Source: Marinobacterium sp. LSUCC0821
Lineage (GTDB): Bacteria; Pseudomonadota; Gammaproteobacteria; Pseudomonadales; Balneatricaceae
NCBI RefSeq assembly: GCF_012848475.1
Contig: NZ_CP051666.1
Span: 1,263,501 to 1,327,500, forward strand
Direction of reading: 5' to 3'
DNA length: 64,000 nt
This document shows, piece by piece, positions 63,900-64,000 of this stretch; position 1 is the stretch's first letter, and every line of letters begins with the position of its first letter. A program made the position numbers and the translations under genes. The notes under the pieces are model-generated. The model did not search any database, was not told where the DNA came from, and saw only the letters and a list, made by a program, of their open reading frames with translations.

Positions 63900-64000
63900 G
63901 GACAAGGGCCTCTTGGTGGTCCTGTAAATCAGGCGTTGGAAAACACCGAATTTTATCGCAAACTGGACCAATTAGGGAGAGCAAAAGCAGTGTAAATCAG

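Noticed and set aside
1-64000. Prophage, integrative element or insertion sequence
   Set aside because: No integrase, transposase, phage structural gene or att-like repeat at the tRNA genes was found; content is core-genome throughout.

Overview
The window looks like the chromosome of a marine gammaproteobacterium of the Oceanospirillales/Pseudomonadales group. The grounds are gene order and family content: a gyrA-serC-pheA-hisC-tyrA/aroA-cmk-rpsA-ihfB-lapA-lapB-pyrF block, the TyrA-AroA fusion, ubiG-mupP-yciK, ffs-dnaX-ybaB-recR-rnd-ycgL-ycgN, a PA2817-type gene beside Glu/Gly tRNAs, and a moderate GC content. No 16S gene is present, so genus is not claimed. I see no prophage, integrase, insertion sequence or CRISPR array.

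Layout. 1-3600: start of aceE, an AEC-family permease, a glycerate kinase and a small HhH protein set between palindromic REP-like repeats. 3600-16500: a long leftward block for pyrimidine, LPS control, IHF, S1, CMP kinase, aromatic amino acids, serine and DNA gyrase. 16600-18800: rightward ubiG-mupP-yciK. 18880-24110: leftward RNA and DNA maintenance genes, ending at the 4.5S RNA gene. 24150-30300: LysE permease, yaiL, alr, ridA, tlyA, then ftsZ and ftsA without their usual dcw neighbours. 30305-30860: an AT-rich gene-free stretch with a phased palindrome array and REP elements. 30860-35050: two unknown small proteins, an O-methyltransferase, an MTHFR-like protein, a SUI1 factor and dGTPase. 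35100-43730: an ECF sigma/ChrR stress locus with photolyase, flavin oxidase, DUF1365, cyclopropane-synthase-like methyltransferase, lipoprotein, NTF2-like, SDR and DUF3108 genes. 43800-50600: cyclophilin, CopA, a small-molecule enzyme group, QueF and an ABC exporter. 50650-51050: four tRNA genes and their promoter. 51130-64000: quinone/oxidative stress genes, RmuC, the yciO/rnm/yciB/yciI group, an OmpA-like protein, a DsrE protein and purL.

The most unusual points are these. (1) In the aromatic supraoperon the AroA half of TyrA-AroA has lost most of the residues that bind PEP, and the dehydratase half of PheA is cut down and lacks its motifs, while TyrA and chorismate mutase look intact. (2) Three 17-bp palindromes lie exactly 32 bp apart in the AT-rich DNA upstream of ftsA, which itself is detached from ftsQ and lpxC. 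(3) dnaX carries all the parts of an E. coli-type programmed -1 frameshift site (stimulatory Shine-Dalgarno, slippery heptamer, hairpin, immediate stop). (4) The ECF/ChrR cluster resembles the singlet-oxygen regulon linked to furan fatty acids in Rhodobacter, and an intrinsic terminator sits between chrR and the photolyase gene. All functional statements come from reading the sequence and recalling families; no database search was run.
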